Below, in pieces: positions 40,396 to 49,814 of a stretch of 64,000 nucleotides of DNA. This stretch comes from Prosthecobacter sp. SYSU 5D2 (lineage in GTDB: Bacteria; Verrucomicrobiota; Verrucomicrobiia; Verrucomicrobiales; Verrucomicrobiaceae). The translations under genes and the position numbers were made by a program. The notes under the pieces were generated by a model. The model was not told the origin of the DNA. It did no database searches and saw nothing but the letters and a program-made list of their open reading frames with translations. The DNA lies in contig NZ_JBBYXL010000013.1 of the NCBI RefSeq assembly GCF_039655865.1, positions 62,001-126,000 on the forward strand, in the 5' to 3' direction. How positions within the stretch are numbered: position 1 is the stretch's first letter; each line of letters opens with the position of its first letter.

Positions 40396-40555
40396 GCAAG
40401 TGCTCTTATGAACAATGACCCATGGAAATAAATCGGCTTATAAAATGTTGATTATCAGATATTTGGGCAATCTTACCCCTGGAAAGAAATTCTACCACAG
40501 GCAATACCCTCCTTTTGAATTTAATATGTAAACGGAGCAATCCAAGGCGGGAGAA

Positions 40556-42046
40556 TCATTGCCCACGCAGGTCATAACACAGGATGCGGGGTCCGGTCTT
40601 GTGGTCCAAGGACTCATCCTGCTGGCAGACATAAAGCAGTCCGTGGCTGAGAGCTGGCAGGCTCCAGGTATTGGCGGCATAAAAGAGCTGGCTGCGGGAG
40701 ATTTCCTCGCAGCCCTCAGGGGTCAGTTTCAACCAGTGCAGGCTGCCCACCTCTCCCAGGCATAGGAAAGCGCCGTCGGCACGCAGCAGACTTGCGCGGA
40801 AGATGCTGAGATTCACCGGATTGCTGCGGCCCTGAATGGCGGCCAGGACGGCATCCTGCCACTCGATGTTTTTCGCCCAGACCTCGGCCCCGGTCCCGGC
40901 ATTCACACAGACGAGGCGGGAATTGTTCTCCCGTTCGCCATCAATGGCGTAAAGATGACCGTCTGCATAAACGGGTGTCATCCAGTGGACGCCGATCTTG
41001 GGGGAATGCCAGACTTCACGGGCTTTGAACTCCGCATCGTACTCCACCATGAGGCCGCCGATGGGCCGGTTCTTCGGATAGCAGGTGGTAATGAAGGCGC
41101 GGTTTTTTTCCGGAATGACGACCGGACTGCTGCCGGTGGCCTGGATATACTCATCATCTCTCCAGGGAAAGCGGTCATGCACGGTGCCAGTGGCAGGATC
41201 AATGCAGAGCAGGCCCCCGATGGCAGGATTGCTCTCGCCTCCAGCATAGATGAGCACTTTGGTCTGCCCATGAAGCCGGGCAGGAATGGGGGAGGCATAG
41301 CTGGCCCCCCACTCATCTTCAGCCATCCATTTCACAGCGCCGGTTTTGAGATCAAAAGCGGCGACACTCACGCCTTTGGCGGCCAGTTTGGCCGCGCGGT
41401 CCCGGCGGTCTTCGAAGCCATCAAACGGCTCCGCTTTTCCACCCACATTGACGATGACCCGGCCATCCAGGATCAGCGGGGAGGAGCCCGCGCCGAAGAA
41501 GTCCTGGGGCACGTTGTATTGCTTGCGCAGGTCGTGTGCCCAGAGCTGCTGGCCGGTCTTTAAATCAAAGGCATGGAGCATGGAAGTCACGCCCAGGGTC
41601 ACCACCACACCATCGCCAATGACCGGGCTGCCGCGCGGCCCGTTGCCGAAGCCGTAGCGGTCCTGATACTCGACCGGGTAGGCCTGGCTCCAGAAACGTT
41701 TGCCCGTTTCACGATGCAGGCATTCCACGGTCTCCTGGCCCTCTAGCGTGTGGAAGATGACGCAATAATCGCCGCTGATGGCGGGTGACGTATAGGCCTC
41801 GCCGATGGCCACTTCCCAGACCGCCTTTGGACCGGTTTCCGGCCACTTTTTGAGCAAAGGCGTCTCCGGTGAAGAGCAATCGTCGCCAGGTCCGAGCACA
41901 CGCGGCCAATCACTGGTTTTGGCCGTGGCGGACAGGGGCGCGGGTGCGGCGTGAAAGGTGAGCCGGTCAAAGGGCTGGGCTTCCTGGGCGGGGAGCGCTG
42001 CAGAAAACAGACTCAGGCATAAAATCAGTCTCGACGCGTACTTCAT
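40556..42046 (-). CDS. Secreted PQQ-like beta-propeller repeat protein
   Basis: A 496-residue protein with signal MKYASRLILCLSLFSAALPA. It holds the repeats of the PQQ-enzyme/BamB-like propeller: CLHRETGKRFWSQAYP, AFDLKTGQQLWAHDL, AFDLKTGAVKWMAEDEWG, GGLLCIDPATGTVHDRFPW and CVNAGTGAEVWAKNIEW. WPRVLGPGDDCSSPETPLLKKWPETGP at the start is frequent in planctomycete and verrucomicrobial homologues. None of the catalytic features of quinoprotein dehydrogenases is seen, and a scaffold or binding role is more likely. It is divergent from the Dabb lipoprotein gene, 23 bases apart. Confidence 0.85.
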   Translation of the reverse strand: MKYASRLILCLSLFSAALPAQEAQPFDRLTFHAAPAPLSATAKTSDWPRVLGPGDDCSSPETPLLKKWPETGPKAVWEVAIGEAYTSPAISGDYCVIFHTLEGQETVECLHRETGKRFWSQAYPVEYQDRYGFGNGPRGSPVIGDGVVVTLGVTSMLHAFDLKTGQQLWAHDLRKQYNVPQDFFGAGSSPLILDGRVIVNVGGKAEPFDGFEDRRDRAAKLAAKGVSVAAFDLKTGAVKWMAEDEWGASYASPIPARLHGQTKVLIYAGGESNPAIGGLLCIDPATGTVHDRFPWRDDEYIQATGSSPVVIPEKNRAFITTCYPKNRPIGGLMVEYDAEFKAREVWHSPKIGVHWMTPVYADGHLYAIDGERENNSRLVCVNAGTGAEVWAKNIEWQDAVLAAIQGRSNPVNLSIFRASLLRADGAFLCLGEVGSLHWLKLTPEGCEEISRSQLFYAANTWSLPALSHGLLYVCQQDESLDHKTGPRILCYDLRGQ

Positions 42047-42069
42047 GGTCACGCAAACTAAAGACCGCT

Positions 42070-42474
42070 ATGCAAAAAGCCATCTCCATCTTTTCGTTCA
42101 CCGCCCTCGCTTTCCTTGCCTCCTGCACCAGTTGCCCTCTGGGCCACAAGACCACGGCCAAGGGCAAGGTGGAGCATGTGGTGCTGATCTGGCTGAAGAA
42201 TCCTGGGGATGCCAAGGACCGTGCGGCGGTGATCGCGGCGGGGAAGAAATTTCAGCGGGAAATTCCGCAAGTGGAACATCTGAGCGTGGGCACACCGCTG
42301 GCCAGCGAAAGGCCCGTGGTGGATGACAGCTTCGATGTAGGCCTGGTGATGCGCTTTGCCAATGCGGCGGACCTGGCCATCTATGAGAAGCATCCGGTGC
42401 ATGTGCAGGCAGTGAATGACGTCCTGAAACCGGCGGCAAAGAAGCTGCTGGTCTATGACGTGGTGACCGAATAG
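42070..42474 (+). CDS. Dabb (stress-responsive A/B barrel) lipoprotein
   Basis: A 134-residue protein. The signal with lipobox LASC places the modified cysteine at residue 19. The dimeric alpha-beta barrel starts with [25 protein letters not shown], then [41 protein letters not shown] and LVYDVV. This is the pattern of the Dabb family (HIVLFK...D..L...F.d...l..Y..HP.H), whose members are stress-induced proteins or small lyases of uncertain activity. It stands between divergent and downstream genes as a single unit. The next gene begins 58 bases later in the same direction. Confidence 0.88.
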   Translation: MQKAISIFSFTALAFLASCTSCPLGHKTTAKGKVEHVVLIWLKNPGDAKDRAAVIAAGKKFQREIPQVEHLSVGTPLASERPVVDDSFDVGLVMRFANAADLAIYEKHPVHVQAVNDVLKPAAKKLLVYDVVTE

Positions 42475-42532
42475 GCCTTTATTTATCCGTCAAAACCCTT
42501 GCAGCCAGGGCCTGCGCATTTCATCTCTCCGC

Positions 42533-43105
42533 ATGCCCAAGCCAGCCCCCGTCGCCCGACAGAACCGCCACTCCTCCCCTACCACGGGCCATGTGCCCGT
42601 GTATGATGAGGATGACCTGGGAGCGATCCTGGAGGGAAAGGAAAATGCGCTGGTGCTGATCCTGGACTGCATCCAAGACCCGCACAACCTGGGCGCCTGC
42701 CTGCGCACGGCGGACGCGGCGGGCTGCGACTGCGTGGTGATGCCCAAGGACAAATCTGCGCCCATCTCTGATACGGTGATCCGCGTTTCCTGCGGCGGCG
42801 CTGAAAACGTGCCCCTGGTGCGCGTGACCAATCTGGCCCGGGCGATGGATAAACTGAAAAAGCTGGGCATCTGGATCGTGGGCACGGCGGATGAAACAAC
42901 CAAGTCCCTGTATGACATGGACCTGAAAGGCCCCACGGCCATCGTCATGGGTGCTGAGGGCGACGGCATGCGGCGGCTGACCGGGGAGCATTGCGACTTC
43001 CTGGTGCGCATTCCCATGATTGGCCGGGTGCCCTGCCTCAACGTTTCCGTCGCCACCGGCGTTTCCCTTTTTGAGGTCGTGCGGCAGCGACAGGTGAAAA
43101 CATAG
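42533..43105 (+). CDS. TrmH/SpoU family RNA methyltransferase (RlmB-like)
   Basis: A 190-residue SPOUT methyltransferase that would 2'-O-methylate an rRNA or tRNA ribose using S-adenosylmethionine. Motif 1 is in [27 protein letters not shown]. Motif 2 is [13 protein letters not shown] and motif 3 is [25 protein letters not shown], the knotted AdoMet site. It lacks the N-terminal substrate-binding domain of RlmB (about 245 aa), having instead a short basic leader of about 25 residues. That makes the RlmB assignment tentative. Its stop is 10 bases from the convergent pdxA stop. Confidence 0.9.
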   Translation: MPKPAPVARQNRHSSPTTGHVPVYDEDDLGAILEGKENALVLILDCIQDPHNLGACLRTADAAGCDCVVMPKDKSAPISDTVIRVSCGGAENVPLVRVTNLARAMDKLKKLGIWIVGTADETTKSLYDMDLKGPTAIVMGAEGDGMRRLTGEHCDFLVRIPMIGRVPCLNVSVATGVSLFEVVRQRQVKT

Positions 43106-43115
43106 GCACTGCCGC

Positions 43116-44111
43116 TTACTGGGCGAGTTTGGCGGCGAGGAGGACGGCCTCGACCAGGCTCTGGCCGTTGGCCTTGCCCTGCCAGGCGATGTCGCAGGCG
43201 GTGCCATGGTCCACACTGGTACGGGGCATGGGCAGGCCGAGGGTGGTGTTCACCGCGCTGTCAAAAGCGAGAGCTTTGAGCGGGATCAAGGCCTGGTCGT
43301 GATACATGCAGATGTAGGCATCCACGGTCTTGCGCTTGGCGGGGATGAAGGCGGTGTCTGGTGGCAGGGGTCCTTCGATGGTATGGCCTTTGGCCCGTGC
43401 GGCTTCAATGGCAGGCTGGATGAGCGTTTCTTCTTCCCGTCGGCCGAAGAGGCCATGCTCACCCGCGTGGGGGTTGAGACCACAGACGGCCAGTTTGGGC
43501 TTGCGGCCCAGGTGGCGCTGAACGGCCTCTGCGGTGAGTTCGATGACCTCAAGAACGCGGGCGGAATTGAGGGCTGGAACGACATCCTGGTAACCGATGT
43601 GCACCGTGACGAGGCTGCAAATCATGACCTCGGAGAAGAAGGCCATGCAGGAGCGGGCGGCGTCCATCTTCTCGGCAAACATTTCGGTGTGACCGGGATA
43701 AAGGATGCCTGCGGCACGCAGGGCTTCTTTATTGATGGGCGCAGTGGCGACGGCGGCGACCTGTCCGGCGAGGGCAGCAGTGATGCTTTTGTTAATGTAT
43801 AAACAGGCGGCGGAGCCGGTGTGCGCGCTGACCGTACCGGGCGTGAAATCTGTGGCGTCAAAGCCGAAGAGGTCCAGCACGGCAGGCTCGTCCAGAGAGG
43901 TGCATTTATCCGCCCATTCGATCTCGGACAGGATGCGCCGGGGAGCGGGCAGGCCGGTCTGGCGGGCGCAGCGCGCGAGCAGGCGGGCATCGCCAAAAAT
44001 GACGGGTGTGGCGACGGAGCGCACCCGTTCATTGGCAAGAAGCTGCAGGCAGATTTCCGGGCCGACCCCGGCAGGGTCTCCCATGGTGACGGCGATGAGT
44101 GGCTTGGGCAT
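43116..44111 (-). CDS. pdxA: 4-hydroxythreonine-4-phosphate dehydrogenase
   Basis: A 331-residue NAD-dependent enzyme of the DXP-dependent vitamin B6 pathway. It oxidises 4-phosphohydroxy-L-threonine, which leads to 3-amino-1-hydroxyacetone 1-phosphate for PdxJ. Motifs are MGDPAGVGPE at the start, VATAPINKEAL, PGHTEMFA, CGLNPHAGE, MYHDQALIP and RTSVDHGTACDIA, which together carry the metal ligand histidines. Length is normal. The ATG at 44111 begins directly at the conserved PKPLIAVTMGDP; an upstream start would add a non-conserved leader. It is divergent from the sulfatase at 44214. Confidence 0.96.
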   Translation of the reverse strand: MPKPLIAVTMGDPAGVGPEICLQLLANERVRSVATPVIFGDARLLARCARQTGLPAPRRILSEIEWADKCTSLDEPAVLDLFGFDATDFTPGTVSAHTGSAACLYINKSITAALAGQVAAVATAPINKEALRAAGILYPGHTEMFAEKMDAARSCMAFFSEVMICSLVTVHIGYQDVVPALNSARVLEVIELTAEAVQRHLGRKPKLAVCGLNPHAGEHGLFGRREEETLIQPAIEAARAKGHTIEGPLPPDTAFIPAKRKTVDAYICMYHDQALIPLKALAFDSAVNTTLGLPMPRTSVDHGTACDIAWQGKANGQSLVEAVLLAAKLAQ

Positions 44112-44213
44112 GGAGCGGATGAACCTATGCTGAGAGAGCGGGGTGGCGTCAATGGGCGGAAATGGGGGCAATATGAGCGGGCTGGGTGCGTTTTAGAAGG
44201 CCCTTAAACGATT

Positions 44214-45737
44214 ATGAAATGGTCTGCCCCTGCCCTGCTGCTATGTGTTTATCTGAGTGCGGTTCAAGAATCGCCGGCGGCGAAACCGGATGTGCTGGTG
44301 ATCCTGACGGACCAATGGAGTCCGCGTTATCTGAGCTGGGAGAATCCGCAGGTGCGCACGCCGAACCTGGACCGCATCGCGGCGGAAGGGATGATTTTTG
44401 ACCGGTGCTACACCACCTCCCCTGTCTGCATGCCGGCGCGGGTGTCCTTGCTTACTGGGCAGTATCCGCATAACGGTGGCCATGCACTTTGGGGAAATTC
44501 ACTGGAATACCACCCTGCCCCCAAAGACGGGACGATGTTTCGCGATATCAAGGAGGCCGGTTATACGACGGCGCAGATCGGGAAAACCCACTGGACGGGC
44601 GGAGGCAGCATGAGGCGTGAGTTTGCCAGTGATGAGGACTACCACAAAGCGCTGGGGCTGGACCACGTGATGGATGTCTCCGGGCCGCCTTCCTCGGCTG
44701 CGGACAAGGGGCCCTATGGCAAGTATTTGAAAGAACTGGGGCTGCTGAAAACTGTGGCGGAGGACATGCACGAGCGGTATGTGCGGTTTCAATATTTGCC
44801 CAAAGCCAACCCGGCACCGCCCGAGCATTATCACGATACCTTTGTGACGCAGAAGGCGGTGGAGTTTATCCACGATCAACCAGCGGAGAAGCCGCTCTGT
44901 GTGGTGGTGAGCCTGCACTCCCCACACCCGCCGCTGGATGCGCCCGGTGAGTATGCGACGATGTATGACCCCGAAGAACTGACCCTGCCTCCGAATGTGC
45001 CGGAGACCTACCGGCGCGAGATGCGCATGATTGACCATGCAGAGACGCGCAAGATGGTGGCCAACTACCTGGGCAAGATCACCCTGGCGGATGAGCATGT
45101 GGGCAGGCTGGCGGCGGCCTTTCAAAAGCGTGGCACCTGGGACAATACGCTGGTGCTTTTTACCGCCGACCATGGTGAGATGATGGGGGCCCAGGGGCAG
45201 CTCACCAAAGGGCGGTTCTTTGAGGAATCTGCCAGGGTGCCTCTCATGATCCGTTGGCCGGGGAAGGTCAAGGCAGGGCGGACGAAGGCGCTGGCGCAGA
45301 TGTTTGATGTGTATCCGACCATCGTGGATGCCATCGGCGGCAAACTTTCGCCCTATCGCCAGGCGGTGTCTTTGATGCCGGTGGCCAGCGGTGAGAAAAA
45401 GACGGTGCGCCATGTGGCCATCAGCGAGATTGGTACGAAGTCCCCGCTCAATATCATGGCCAGCGACGAGCGGTATAAATGGTGGATGGAGAAGGATCAG
45501 GAGTTCCTCTTTGACCTGAAAGAGGACCCTTACGAAATGAAAAATCTGGCGGCTGACCCGGAGCATTTCAAAGCGCTTAGCCAGATGCGGGCACGCATGC
45601 TGACCCATCTGCGCAACACGCAGACCAATCACGCAGAAGGATACGTGCCCATGGTGGACCGGCTGAGAGATAAGGACGCGGCCAAGAAAGGCATCGAGAC
45701 AAAGAAGAAGAGGAAGGGCAAGACCGGCGAGCCCTGA
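44214..45737 (+). CDS. Secreted sulfatase, choline-sulfatase-like branch
   Basis: A 507-residue sulfatase with an N-terminal signal (APALLLCVYLSAVQESPAA). DVLVILTDQWSPRYL carries the metal-binding aspartate, followed by RTPNLDRIAAEGMIFDRCYT. The formylglycine signature is C72-M-P-A-R76, in VCMPARVSLLTGQYP. Later ligands lie in FTADHGEMMGAQGQLTKG. The enzyme would cleave sulfate esters in the periplasm after conversion of C72 to formylglycine; no formylglycine-generating enzyme is in this window. The C-terminus is Lys-rich (KKGIETKKKRKGK). It converges on the next sulfatase with only three bases between stops and a shared dyad. Confidence 0.92.
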   Translation: MKWSAPALLLCVYLSAVQESPAAKPDVLVILTDQWSPRYLSWENPQVRTPNLDRIAAEGMIFDRCYTTSPVCMPARVSLLTGQYPHNGGHALWGNSLEYHPAPKDGTMFRDIKEAGYTTAQIGKTHWTGGGSMRREFASDEDYHKALGLDHVMDVSGPPSSAADKGPYGKYLKELGLLKTVAEDMHERYVRFQYLPKANPAPPEHYHDTFVTQKAVEFIHDQPAEKPLCVVVSLHSPHPPLDAPGEYATMYDPEELTLPPNVPETYRREMRMIDHAETRKMVANYLGKITLADEHVGRLAAAFQKRGTWDNTLVLFTADHGEMMGAQGQLTKGRFFEESARVPLMIRWPGKVKAGRTKALAQMFDVYPTIVDAIGGKLSPYRQAVSLMPVASGEKKTVRHVAISEIGTKSPLNIMASDERYKWWMEKDQEFLFDLKEDPYEMKNLAADPEHFKALSQMRARMLTHLRNTQTNHAEGYVPMVDRLRDKDAAKKGIETKKKRKGKTGEP

Positions 45738-45748
45738 CGGTCAGGGCT
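45730..45748. terminator. Dyad between convergent sulfatase genes, possible bidirectional terminator
   Basis: AGCCCTGA and TCAGGGCT form a perfect eight-base stem with loop CGG spanning both stop codons. No long T tract follows on either strand, so termination strength is uncertain. Confidence 0.4.
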
Positions 45749-47153
45749 TGTTCATGGGGCGTTTGCCCTTGCCCTTCTTTTTGTCCGGACCGCCTTTGCC
45801 ACCTTTGCGGTCCATGGCAGGCGCTTTGGCTGGATCGTACTCTTTGTTAGGAACAGGCATGGCGGCTCCGAGTTCAGCCAGATGAGTATGCAAACGCTGG
45901 GCGAGTGCGGTGGCAAGTTCTGGCTTGGAGGCGGCGAGGTTGTTGCGTTCGGCGAGGTCGCTATCGAGATCGAAGAGGAGGTTGTCGCCTGTTTCGTAGA
46001 AGTGGATCAGCTTGTGGTGGCCGGAGAGGATGGCGGAGTGCGGCGTATCCCCCTGATAGTGAGGGAAGTGGAAGACAAGCTCCTCATGGGCGCGTTTAAC
46101 GGGAGTCTTTGCACCCGTGAGCAGATGAGAGATGTCGCCGCCCTCGATGCCTGCTGGCAAGGCCTTGCTGACGCCTGCCCAGCGGCAGAAGGTAGGGAAA
46201 AAATCGTAACCGACGACGCGCTGATAGCACCAGGAGTTGGGCTTGATGCCGGGGCCGCGAATGATGAGGGGCACGCGGATGCCGCCTTCCCACACGCCAC
46301 CTTTGCCTGAGGATAGGGGCCGGGGGCCGCCGCCGCCTGCACCGTTGTCTGACATGTAAATGACGTAGGTGTTTCCGGCGAGGTCGAGACGATCAACGGT
46401 CTCCAAAAGGCGGCCAACACCGGTATCGAGGTCGGTGGTGATGGCGGCGCGACCGGGATCACGATGCATGCGGCCGGGGGGCTGGTTTTCGTAGAATTCG
46501 CGGGTGGCTTTCAGGGCGTTTTCGGGACGGTGCAGGGCATGGTAGGACATCTGGATGAAAAAGGGTTTGCCGGCCTTTTTCTGGCTCGCCATGAAGGCGG
46601 CAGCACGCTCTCCCATGCCGAAGATGTCCACAGGATTGGGGTCCACAAAAGGGTTCGCATGTTCATTACCGGTATCGCCATCACTTTCATCATAACCATG
46701 ATTTTCGGGACCGCCGCCACCGAGATGCCATTTGCCATAATGGGCGGTGGCATAGCCTGCGGCCTTCAGGACTTCGGCGATGGTGACTTCCTCCGGGCGG
46801 ATGTTTTTGCGGGATTCGGCTTCGATTAAGCGATGTCCTGGTTCCGGCGGGGCGGCTTTGGTCCAGCGCAGTTGGGCCGGGTTCAGGCCGGTTTGCAGAC
46901 TGATGCGGGTGGGGGAACAGACAGGGGCGGGCGCATAGGCGGCACTGAAGCGCATACCCTGGCTGGCGAATTTTTCCAGGTTTGGCGTCTTGTAAAAGTC
47001 GCTCTTTGAACTCGGAACATCCGGATGCATCGGCGTGGACAGCCCGGTCCAGTCCTGGTCATCGGAGAGAAGGAACAGTATGTTAGGCTGGGCCGCCCAC
47101 GCTGTTGATGTGATAACCAGAAGGATGGCGGCGAGAAAGGGAAGAAGTTTCAT
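45741..47153 (-). CDS. Secreted sulfatase
   Basis: A 470-residue sulfatase. Signal MKLLPFLAAILLVITSTAWA precedes QPNILFLLSDDQDWTGLS. The formylglycine motif is C79-S-P-T-R83, in PVCSPTRISLQTGLNP. HYGKWHLGGGGPENHG carries the conserved Lys and His, and VIYMSDNGAGGGGPR ends the metal site. PFFIQMSYHALHRPE is typical of S1-family subgroups that act on polysaccharides. The C-terminal tail is Lys/Gly-rich (GGKGGPDKKKGKGKR). The ATG at 47153 lies seven bases after the stop of the large YHYH gene, so these two genes are very probably one operon. The upstream frame extension overlaps that gene and was rejected. Confidence 0.93.
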   Translation of the reverse strand: MKLLPFLAAILLVITSTAWAAQPNILFLLSDDQDWTGLSTPMHPDVPSSKSDFYKTPNLEKFASQGMRFSAAYAPAPVCSPTRISLQTGLNPAQLRWTKAAPPEPGHRLIEAESRKNIRPEEVTIAEVLKAAGYATAHYGKWHLGGGGPENHGYDESDGDTGNEHANPFVDPNPVDIFGMGERAAAFMASQKKAGKPFFIQMSYHALHRPENALKATREFYENQPPGRMHRDPGRAAITTDLDTGVGRLLETVDRLDLAGNTYVIYMSDNGAGGGGPRPLSSGKGGVWEGGIRVPLIIRGPGIKPNSWCYQRVVGYDFFPTFCRWAGVSKALPAGIEGGDISHLLTGAKTPVKRAHEELVFHFPHYQGDTPHSAILSGHHKLIHFYETGDNLLFDLDSDLAERNNLAASKPELATALAQRLHTHLAELGAAMPVPNKEYDPAKAPAMDRKGGKGGPDKKKGKGKRPMNKP

Positions 47154-47160
47154 AAGGGTG

Positions 47161-49728
47161 TTAACGCTGGGGTGCTCCGCTGACATCGAGATCGGGTTGG
47201 GTATTCCAGCGCTTCTTCCAATCGGGCTTGTTGATCTTGGTGCGGAAGATGACGGTATTGTCCAGGGCCAGACTGTCGGTCCAGATGAACCTGGCACCGG
47301 CAAAGTCGCTTTCGAAATAGGGCTGCTTCGGGTCCACCTGTTCCTCGCTGTACTCCTTGGCGTTAGGCCAGGAGGCGTCGTCGAAGTCAACGGCCCACCA
47401 GTTGGTGGGGAGGGGTTCATGTTTGACCTCGGGGTTGGCGGTGTTGCTGTTGAGCGGGCCGTGGAAAAAGCTGCGGGCTTTCCAGCTGGCATCCGTCACG
47501 GTTCCATCGGCGAATTTGAGGATGAACCCTCCATCACCGATGTTGGTGCCGTATTCCATGCCGGTCTTGGGGTCGGCATTGTCTTTGGCGAGAACGGCGA
47601 GGGTCATGGGATACTCCGGAAGGAAGTCCACGCTGACGACATTGTGCGGAGTGAACTGGATGGGATCCACGGCGACCAGCCTTCCATTGACGTAGAGCAT
47701 GAACCAGTTGTCGGCATAGACATTGAGTTTCATCGTATCGCCGATGCCGGGCTTGATGAGGCCGCTTTGATCACCGCGTCCTTTGGGCTTTCCTCCTTTG
47801 CCTTCAGGTCTTTGGCGCGGCGGAGGGGAAGCATTCGAGGGCGTATCAACGGCACTGTCTGCACGCGAGTAAACGACACTCAGTTTGGCGTGACCGAGAA
47901 TCTTGCCCTGGATGGCTGCCAGCAGGACCTCGCGATTGACCTGGGAAGCTGGTTCAGCGAATGCCGACGGGGCAGAGAGGGCATAAACATGAAGCACGTA
48001 GGTCTTGGCACCTGGGCCTTTGGAATGCGGAGGTTCATAACCGGGGGCTCCCCGGAAACCAACGCCGGTTTTGCCAATCCCCTGGACATTCTTGGGCAGG
48101 ATGGTGACATCCGCCGGGATGTCCCAGAGGGTCCAGTAGCCTTTCATTTCATTGCCAGGCGCTTCGTGATCCATGATCAAAGCGAAACTCTGAGTGCCTG
48201 CGGGGGCTCCGCTCCAGCTCAGAGGCAGGGTGGAGCCGCTGCCATCCCCGGTATAGTCCATGGGCAGAGGACCGCCGTCCTCAACGACCGGGCTGGTGAG
48301 GATGAAAGCACCGGTGCTTTTCGTTTCGGGCTCCCTGCTCTGCTCCAAGGCATCCAGGCGACCGTCGTTGTTTTTATCCAGGGCAGTGAAGTCGGTGCGT
48401 GCTTTTTCCATGGCGCTGGCCAGGGAGCTGCCGTTTTTGCGTGCAGCAAAGTCACGCTTGGTGGCTTCGGCAAATTCATGAGCGGTGATGATGCCGTCAC
48501 CATTGGCATCCCTGGGGGTGCTGGATGAGGAGGAAGGGGAGGGTGCTGTGGTTTCGCGTGAGGGTGGCGCGGGGGGTGAATTGTCTCGCATGCCTTTGCC
48601 CTTCCCCTTGCCCTTTGCGTCACCCTTTCCCTTTGCATCACCTTTGCCGCCGCCCCCCTGGCGGGCAGTATAAACTTCGCGGGTGATGTCATCGCTCCCA
48701 TTGTTGTATTCGAAGGGGTAGGTGCCGTCGCCATTGATGGAATAGGTGATGGAGCGACGGCTGCCATTCAGGGTATAAGTCAGTTGGTAGCTGTTGGGGC
48801 CGGTGCTTTCAAAGCCCGTGATCACCGCTCCGCGCAGCGGTGGGGTATCTGGCCGCACACCCTGGGCACGGGGCTGGGGATCCACCTGACCGCCTGCTTC
48901 AACAACCTCACCGTGAAAACCGCCCAGGACGTAAGGATACTTCAATGAGGCATGGTAATGATAACCGGTGCCTGGGGTTTCGTGGCCGTGGCATACGTCC
49001 AGCTTGCCAATGGGAGAACCATCAGGCTCAGTGAGTCCATAGATCGGGTAACCATCCAGGGCATAGGCGATGGCCATGCCCTTGCCCACTACGTTTTGCA
49101 AATGCAGCGGTGCGGCATGGTAATGATAGTCATCCGCACGCCCGCAATGGCCGCCCCATTGGTCGAGTTCGCCGATTTCCTGGGACACTTCGCCCCGGTT
49201 GTTTTGGGGATTGAAGATGGGGATGCCATTCACGGCCAGGGCGATGGCCCCACGGAGGAAGCGGCCTTTGATCAAAGCGGGTTCTTTGGCCGGGACAGGA
49301 TGCAACGGGATGCGCCAGGCATTGTCACCGAAGTAGGCATGCGGCAGCGGAACCTGCTGCTGCCAGGCAGTGATGCCGGTCATCATGGGATGATCCGGCA
49401 GGCCATTGGAGCCGATGAAGAGGAAGTCCCGGTCCCACTTGATCTCCAGCTTGGGGAAGGCCTGAAACGGCAGCGATTGCGCCGGTGCTCCTTTCACATT
49501 GGCCAGGGCAGTCGCAGCGAGATTGAGGGTAGAGGCTGCGGAGGCTACCTGCGTCGGTTTGATTTCGCCGGAATGCCTGTGAGCTTGCTTTTGCTCCCAC
49601 TCGGCGAGGAGGTGGGCGCGCAGGGCTTCATCAAAAACGGGAGTCTCGCCTTGCTTCCAAGTATGGGCCGTGGCCGGCTGGATGGCGGCAAAACTGATGA
49701 GCCAGATGAAAAGGTAACGGCAGGTCAT
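47161..49728 (-). CDS. Large multidomain YHYH / EF-hand / PEBP-like secreted protein
   Basis: An 855-residue secreted protein (signal CRYLFIWLISFAAIQPATA). A YHYH domain has two copies of the tetrapeptide, at about 201-204 (DDYHYHAAP) and 256-259 (GTGYHYHASL). A Gly/Lys-rich low-complexity stretch follows at about 340-370. An EF-hand pair comes next, with DANGDGIITAHE at about 407-418 and DKNNDGRLDALE at about 451-462. A PEBP-like (YbhB/RKIP) domain has LPLSWSGAPAGTQSFALIM and GYWTLWDIPADVT. A second Gly/Lys-rich linker leads to a C-terminal lectin-like domain (YADNWFMLYVNGRLV) that ends near ARFIWTD. Such chains suggest a calcium- and metal-binding surface protein. The sulfatase gene follows after seven bases. 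Its function is unknown. Confidence 0.85.
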   Translation of the reverse strand: MTCRYLFIWLISFAAIQPATAHTWKQGETPVFDEALRAHLLAEWEQKQAHRHSGEIKPTQVASAASTLNLAATALANVKGAPAQSLPFQAFPKLEIKWDRDFLFIGSNGLPDHPMMTGITAWQQQVPLPHAYFGDNAWRIPLHPVPAKEPALIKGRFLRGAIALAVNGIPIFNPQNNRGEVSQEIGELDQWGGHCGRADDYHYHAAPLHLQNVVGKGMAIAYALDGYPIYGLTEPDGSPIGKLDVCHGHETPGTGYHYHASLKYPYVLGGFHGEVVEAGGQVDPQPRAQGVRPDTPPLRGAVITGFESTGPNSYQLTYTLNGSRRSITYSINGDGTYPFEYNNGSDDITREVYTARQGGGGKGDAKGKGDAKGKGKGKGMRDNSPPAPPSRETTAPSPSSSSSTPRDANGDGIITAHEFAEATKRDFAARKNGSSLASAMEKARTDFTALDKNNDGRLDALEQSREPETKSTGAFILTSPVVEDGGPLPMDYTGDGSGSTLPLSWSGAPAGTQSFALIMDHEAPGNEMKGYWTLWDIPADVTILPKNVQGIGKTGVGFRGAPGYEPPHSKGPGAKTYVLHVYALSAPSAFAEPASQVNREVLLAAIQGKILGHAKLSVVYSRADSAVDTPSNASPPPRQRPEGKGGKPKGRGDQSGLIKPGIGDTMKLNVYADNWFMLYVNGRLVAVDPIQFTPHNVVSVDFLPEYPMTLAVLAKDNADPKTGMEYGTNIGDGGFILKFADGTVTDASWKARSFFHGPLNSNTANPEVKHEPLPTNWWAVDFDDASWPNAKEYSEEQVDPKQPYFESDFAGARFIWTDSLALDNTVIFRTKINKPDWKKRWNTQPDLDVSGAPQR

Positions 49729-49814
49729 GCCACCATAAACACCGGTTCTGTAAAGGGATGATGAGGAAAGAGGCGGAGATTTGTTAAGAGATGGTAAAGC
49801 TGCCCGCTGTCCCT

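Noticed and set aside
45730-45748. Perfect dyad between convergent sulfatases as a proven terminator
   Set aside because: Kept only as a low-confidence candidate because neither strand has a T tract.
47154-47492. N-terminal extension of the second sulfatase
   Set aside because: It overlaps the 3' end of the YHYH gene in another frame and buries the signal peptide at residue 114.
47035-48528. A 497-codon plus-strand frame across the sulfatase and YHYH genes
   Set aside because: The protein is compositionally odd, Gly/His/Val-rich without motifs, and is antisense to two genes with clear domains.
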